Shown: positions 62,257 to 64,000 of the stretch, piece by piece
How the letters are laid out: every line of letters begins with the position of its first letter
Position numbering within the stretch: position 1 is the stretch's first letter
Assembly (NCBI RefSeq): GCF_000009265.1
Contig: NC_008380.1
Span: forward strand, 3,229,501 to 3,293,500
DNA from: Rhizobium johnstonii 3841
Lineage (GTDB): Bacteria > Pseudomonadota > Alphaproteobacteria > Rhizobiales > Rhizobiaceae
DNA length: 64,000 nt
Direction: 5' to 3'
Program-made: the position numbers and the translations under genes
Notes under the pieces: model-generated
What the model was told of the DNA's origin: nothing
What the model saw: only the letters and a program-made list of their open reading frames with translations
The model's database searches: none

Positions 62257-63567
62257 TCACTGCATCTTCACGCCCTTGTAGGTCTGCTCGAAGCGGCGCA
62301 GCAGCTCGTCGCCGCGCTTCTTGGCGTTGTCGAGCGCCGCCTGCATGGTCTCCTCGCCAGCAAAAGCCTTCTGCGTCTCTTCCATGAACACCTGACGGAA
62401 CTGCACATAGAAGCCGAGACGGATGCCGCGGGTATCCGGCGTGCGCGGCTGGTTCATCGACTCGATGCCGACGGCGGCCGTCGCATATTTCGGCGAATTC
62501 GCCTCGCCGCTTTTCGCGATCGCATCCATCACGTCGTTGGTGACGGGCACGTAGCCGGTGGCGGCGGTCAGGAACATCTGCTGTTCGGGACGGCGCAGGA
62601 AGTCGAGGAAGGCCTTGGCGCCTTCGACCTCGGCCTTGTCGCGGCCCTTCATGATATAGATCGAGGCACCGCCGACGAAGGTGTTGTGGCGCTCGTAACC
62701 CTCATACATCGGCGCCATGCCGACTGACAGTTCGTATTTGCCTTCGAACGCCTTGGCCGAGGCGCTATAGGAGCCCGAGGAATTCTCCATCATCGCGCAT
62801 TCGCCGGTGTTGAAGGCGGCGGTGAAGTTGCCGGCCTTGGTATCGGCATTGAGCTTGACTAGGCCTTCCTTGCGCCAGTCGATCAGGTTCTGCAGATGCT
62901 TGGCGGCGAAGGTCGTGTTGAACACATATTCGGCACCGAGACCGTCATAGCCGTTATGCTTTGAGGCGACCGGCAGGCCGTGGCGGGCGGAAAACTGTTC
63001 GAGCACCCGCCAGGTGTCGCCGTCGGTGGTGAAGGGACAGGCATGACCCGAAGCCTTCAGCTTGCGGGCGGCCTCGATGATCTCTTCCCAGGTCGCCGGC
63101 GTCTTGGTGATGCCGGCTTTCTCCAGCTCGGTCTTGTTGGTGTAGAACAGCAGCGTCGAGGAATTGTAGGGCTGGGCGAAAAGCTTGCCGCCGGAGGTTT
63201 CGTAATAGGCCCGGGCGCCGGCGATATAATTGTCCCACCTGACGTCGGGTAGCACGTCCTGGACCGGAACGACGGCATCCGACAGCATCAGGTCGAGCGT
63301 GCCGGCGTCGAAGAACTGGATGAGGACGGGATGCTTGTTGGCGCGGAAGGCGGCGATCGCCTTCTGCATCGATACTTCATAGCTTCCCTGGCCGACGCAG
63401 GTGACGTGATGCTCCGATTGCGCGGCATTGAAAGCGCTGCACTGGTCCTGGATCGCCTTTTCGACGACACCCGTATTGCCGTACCAGAATTCGATATTGG
63501 CGGCCTGCGCAGAACACGCGCCCGCCATCAGCGCGGCAGCAGCCGCCAGGATGGAAATCTTCATCAT
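62257..63567 (-). CDS. ugpB: sn-Glycerol-3-phosphate-binding protein (UgpB-like)
   Basis: 436 residues. Signal peptide to about residue 23 (CSAQAAN). The mature protein closely follows Escherichia coli UgpB: FWYGNTGVVEKAIQDQCSAF, AIAAFRANKHPVLIQFFDAGT, PYNSSTLLFYTNKTELEKAG, FSARHGLPVASKHNGYDG, NTGECAMMENSSGS and GGASIYIMKGRDK. First gene of the ugp-like operon. MM start at 63567; the second Met is also possible. It lies behind a candidate Pho box and a dyad. Confidence 0.92.
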   Translation of the reverse strand: MMKISILAAAAALMAGACSAQAANIEFWYGNTGVVEKAIQDQCSAFNAAQSEHHVTCVGQGSYEVSMQKAIAAFRANKHPVLIQFFDAGTLDLMLSDAVVPVQDVLPDVRWDNYIAGARAYYETSGGKLFAQPYNSSTLLFYTNKTELEKAGITKTPATWEEIIEAARKLKASGHACPFTTDGDTWRVLEQFSARHGLPVASKHNGYDGLGAEYVFNTTFAAKHLQNLIDWRKEGLVKLNADTKAGNFTAAFNTGECAMMENSSGSYSASAKAFEGKYELSVGMAPMYEGYERHNTFVGGASIYIMKGRDKAEVEGAKAFLDFLRRPEQQMFLTAATGYVPVTNDVMDAIAKSGEANSPKYATAAVGIESMNQPRTPDTRGIRLGFYVQFRQVFMEETQKAFAGEETMQAALDNAKKRGDELLRRFEQTYKGVKMQ

Positions 63568-63623
63568 TGCCCTCGCCTGTTTTGACAGCCGGGTTCGAGC
63601 CCGGCTCTGTGACGCCGAATTTA

Positions 63624-63640
63624 TTACACATAGCGTGTAA
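63624..63640. promoter_or_regulatory. Dyad upstream of ugpB
   Basis: TTACAC-ATAGC-GTGTAA, perfect 6-bp arms, 57 bases before the ugpB start. It resembles the larger dyad at 63730 in its TTAC/GTAA ends, so it may be a second site for the divergent ROK regulator. Confidence 0.5.
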
Positions 63641-63647
63641 CAACTTA

Positions 63648-63665
63648 GTGACGAGTCCGTGACAC
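63648..63665 (-). promoter_or_regulatory. Candidate Pho box of the ugp-like operon
   Basis: Read toward ugpB: GTGTCAC-GGAC-TCGTCAC, two 7-base direct repeats spaced by 4, the 11-bp period of PhoB boxes (CTGTCAT consensus). TGTCA and GTCA cores are kept. It is 80 bases before the ugpB start. Confidence 0.5.
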
Positions 63666-63729
63666 TTGATGCGAAGAGAGGCCGCTGATAAAGCGTGAAT
63701 GCGCCCGACAACCGGAAGCACGAAAAATT

Positions 63730-63751
63730 ATTACTACACCTCTGTAGTAAT
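63730..63751. promoter_or_regulatory. Operator-like palindrome before the ROK gene
   Basis: ATTACTACA-CCTC-TGTAGTAAT: perfect 9-bp arms around 4 bp. It lies 23 bases before the divergent ROK-type gene and is a likely ROK operator. Confidence 0.65.
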
Positions 63752-63773
63752 TTTTAACGAGGGAAGTGTTGAT

Positions 63774-64000
63774 ATGGCCTACTTTCCGGAGACACTGATC
63801 GCGACGCGCTTCCTGCGCGAAGGCGGCGGCGTCGTCTCGCCGAACGAACGCGACCTGCTAAAGCTGATCTGGCGTCATCCCGGCCTTTCCCGATCGGAAG
63901 TCACCGCCCACACCGATCTTACGCAGCAATCCGTCTACCGCATCATCGACCAATTGGAGGAACGCGGCATCGTCTCCTTCGGCTCGCCGAAACCCGGCAC
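63774..64000 (+). CDS. ROK-family regulator, N-terminal part (cut by window end)
   Basis: The first 75 codons are visible: MAYFPETLIATRFLREGGGV, then the winged HTH (LLKLIWRHPGLSRSEVTAHT, LTQQSVYRIIDQLEERG). This matches the start of ROK-family repressors. GAGGGAAGTG precedes the ATG. It is divergent from the ugp-like operon and probably controls it. The rest is beyond the window. Confidence 0.8.
   Translation, partial: MAYFPETLIATRFLREGGGVVSPNERDLLKLIWRHPGLSRSEVTAHTDLTQQSVYRIIDQLEERGIVSFGSPKPG

Overview
The window looks like chromosomal DNA of a Rhizobium of the leguminosarum/etli group. The evidence is GC-rich coding sequence, a short second FtsZ, many periplasmic-binding-protein ABC systems with ROK regulators, a MocR regulator, and several kinds of intergenic palindrome typical of that genus. 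I see no rRNA, tRNA, CRISPR array, transposase or phage genes. About 62 genes can be supported, three of them broken by frameshifts, plus one short gene fragment.

Layout. 0.1-2.2 kb: OmpR-type two-component pair. 2.4-4.0 kb: AT-richer stretch with a gene fragment and two orphan membrane proteins. 4.2-5.6 kb: FtsZ2-like protein and a small protein. 5.8-9.4 kb: a frameshifted cadherin-like surface protein, and a frameshifted XRE/MmyB regulator divergent from an SDR enzyme. 9.5-16.6 kb: small accessory proteins, a TetR regulator with two operator-like palindromes, an orphan ectoine synthase and a LysR regulator.

16.8-23.5 kb is the most unusual region: a tight, AT-richer six-gene operon. It encodes a GGDEF-EAL protein, an ATPase-like switch protein without its N-box Asn, a STAS-methyltransferase fusion, a membrane Cache-HAMP-PP2C phosphatase, a second ATPase-like switch protein with N- and G-boxes intact, and a STAS protein with the usual Ser-Ser-Gly site. 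I read it as a duplicated partner-switching system joined to c-di-GMP turnover and to a methyltransferase.

23.6-33.5 kb: AsnC regulator with ocd and a decayed ctlX (citrulline to ornithine to proline), a secreted Gly-rich protein, a PadR-DUF1700-DUF2807 operon, a secreted hydrolase, and a Tat-exported aldo/keto reductase with a metallo-beta-lactamase-fold protein, divergent from a LysR gene. 33.7-41.7 kb: a galactoside-type ABC transporter with a GH42 beta-galactosidase and a ROK regulator. 42-57.4 kb: cupins, a kinase-like protein, an exonuclease, a DMT exporter with a MocR regulator, a CHASE4-type kinase with a receiver protein, GNAT, GST, hydrolases and a DUF899 protein.

57.6-64 kb: a ugpBAECQ-like glycerol-3-phosphate operon ending in an inositol-monophosphatase-family gene. 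It has a candidate Pho box, a strong hairpin after the binding-protein gene, and a divergent ROK gene cut off by the window end.
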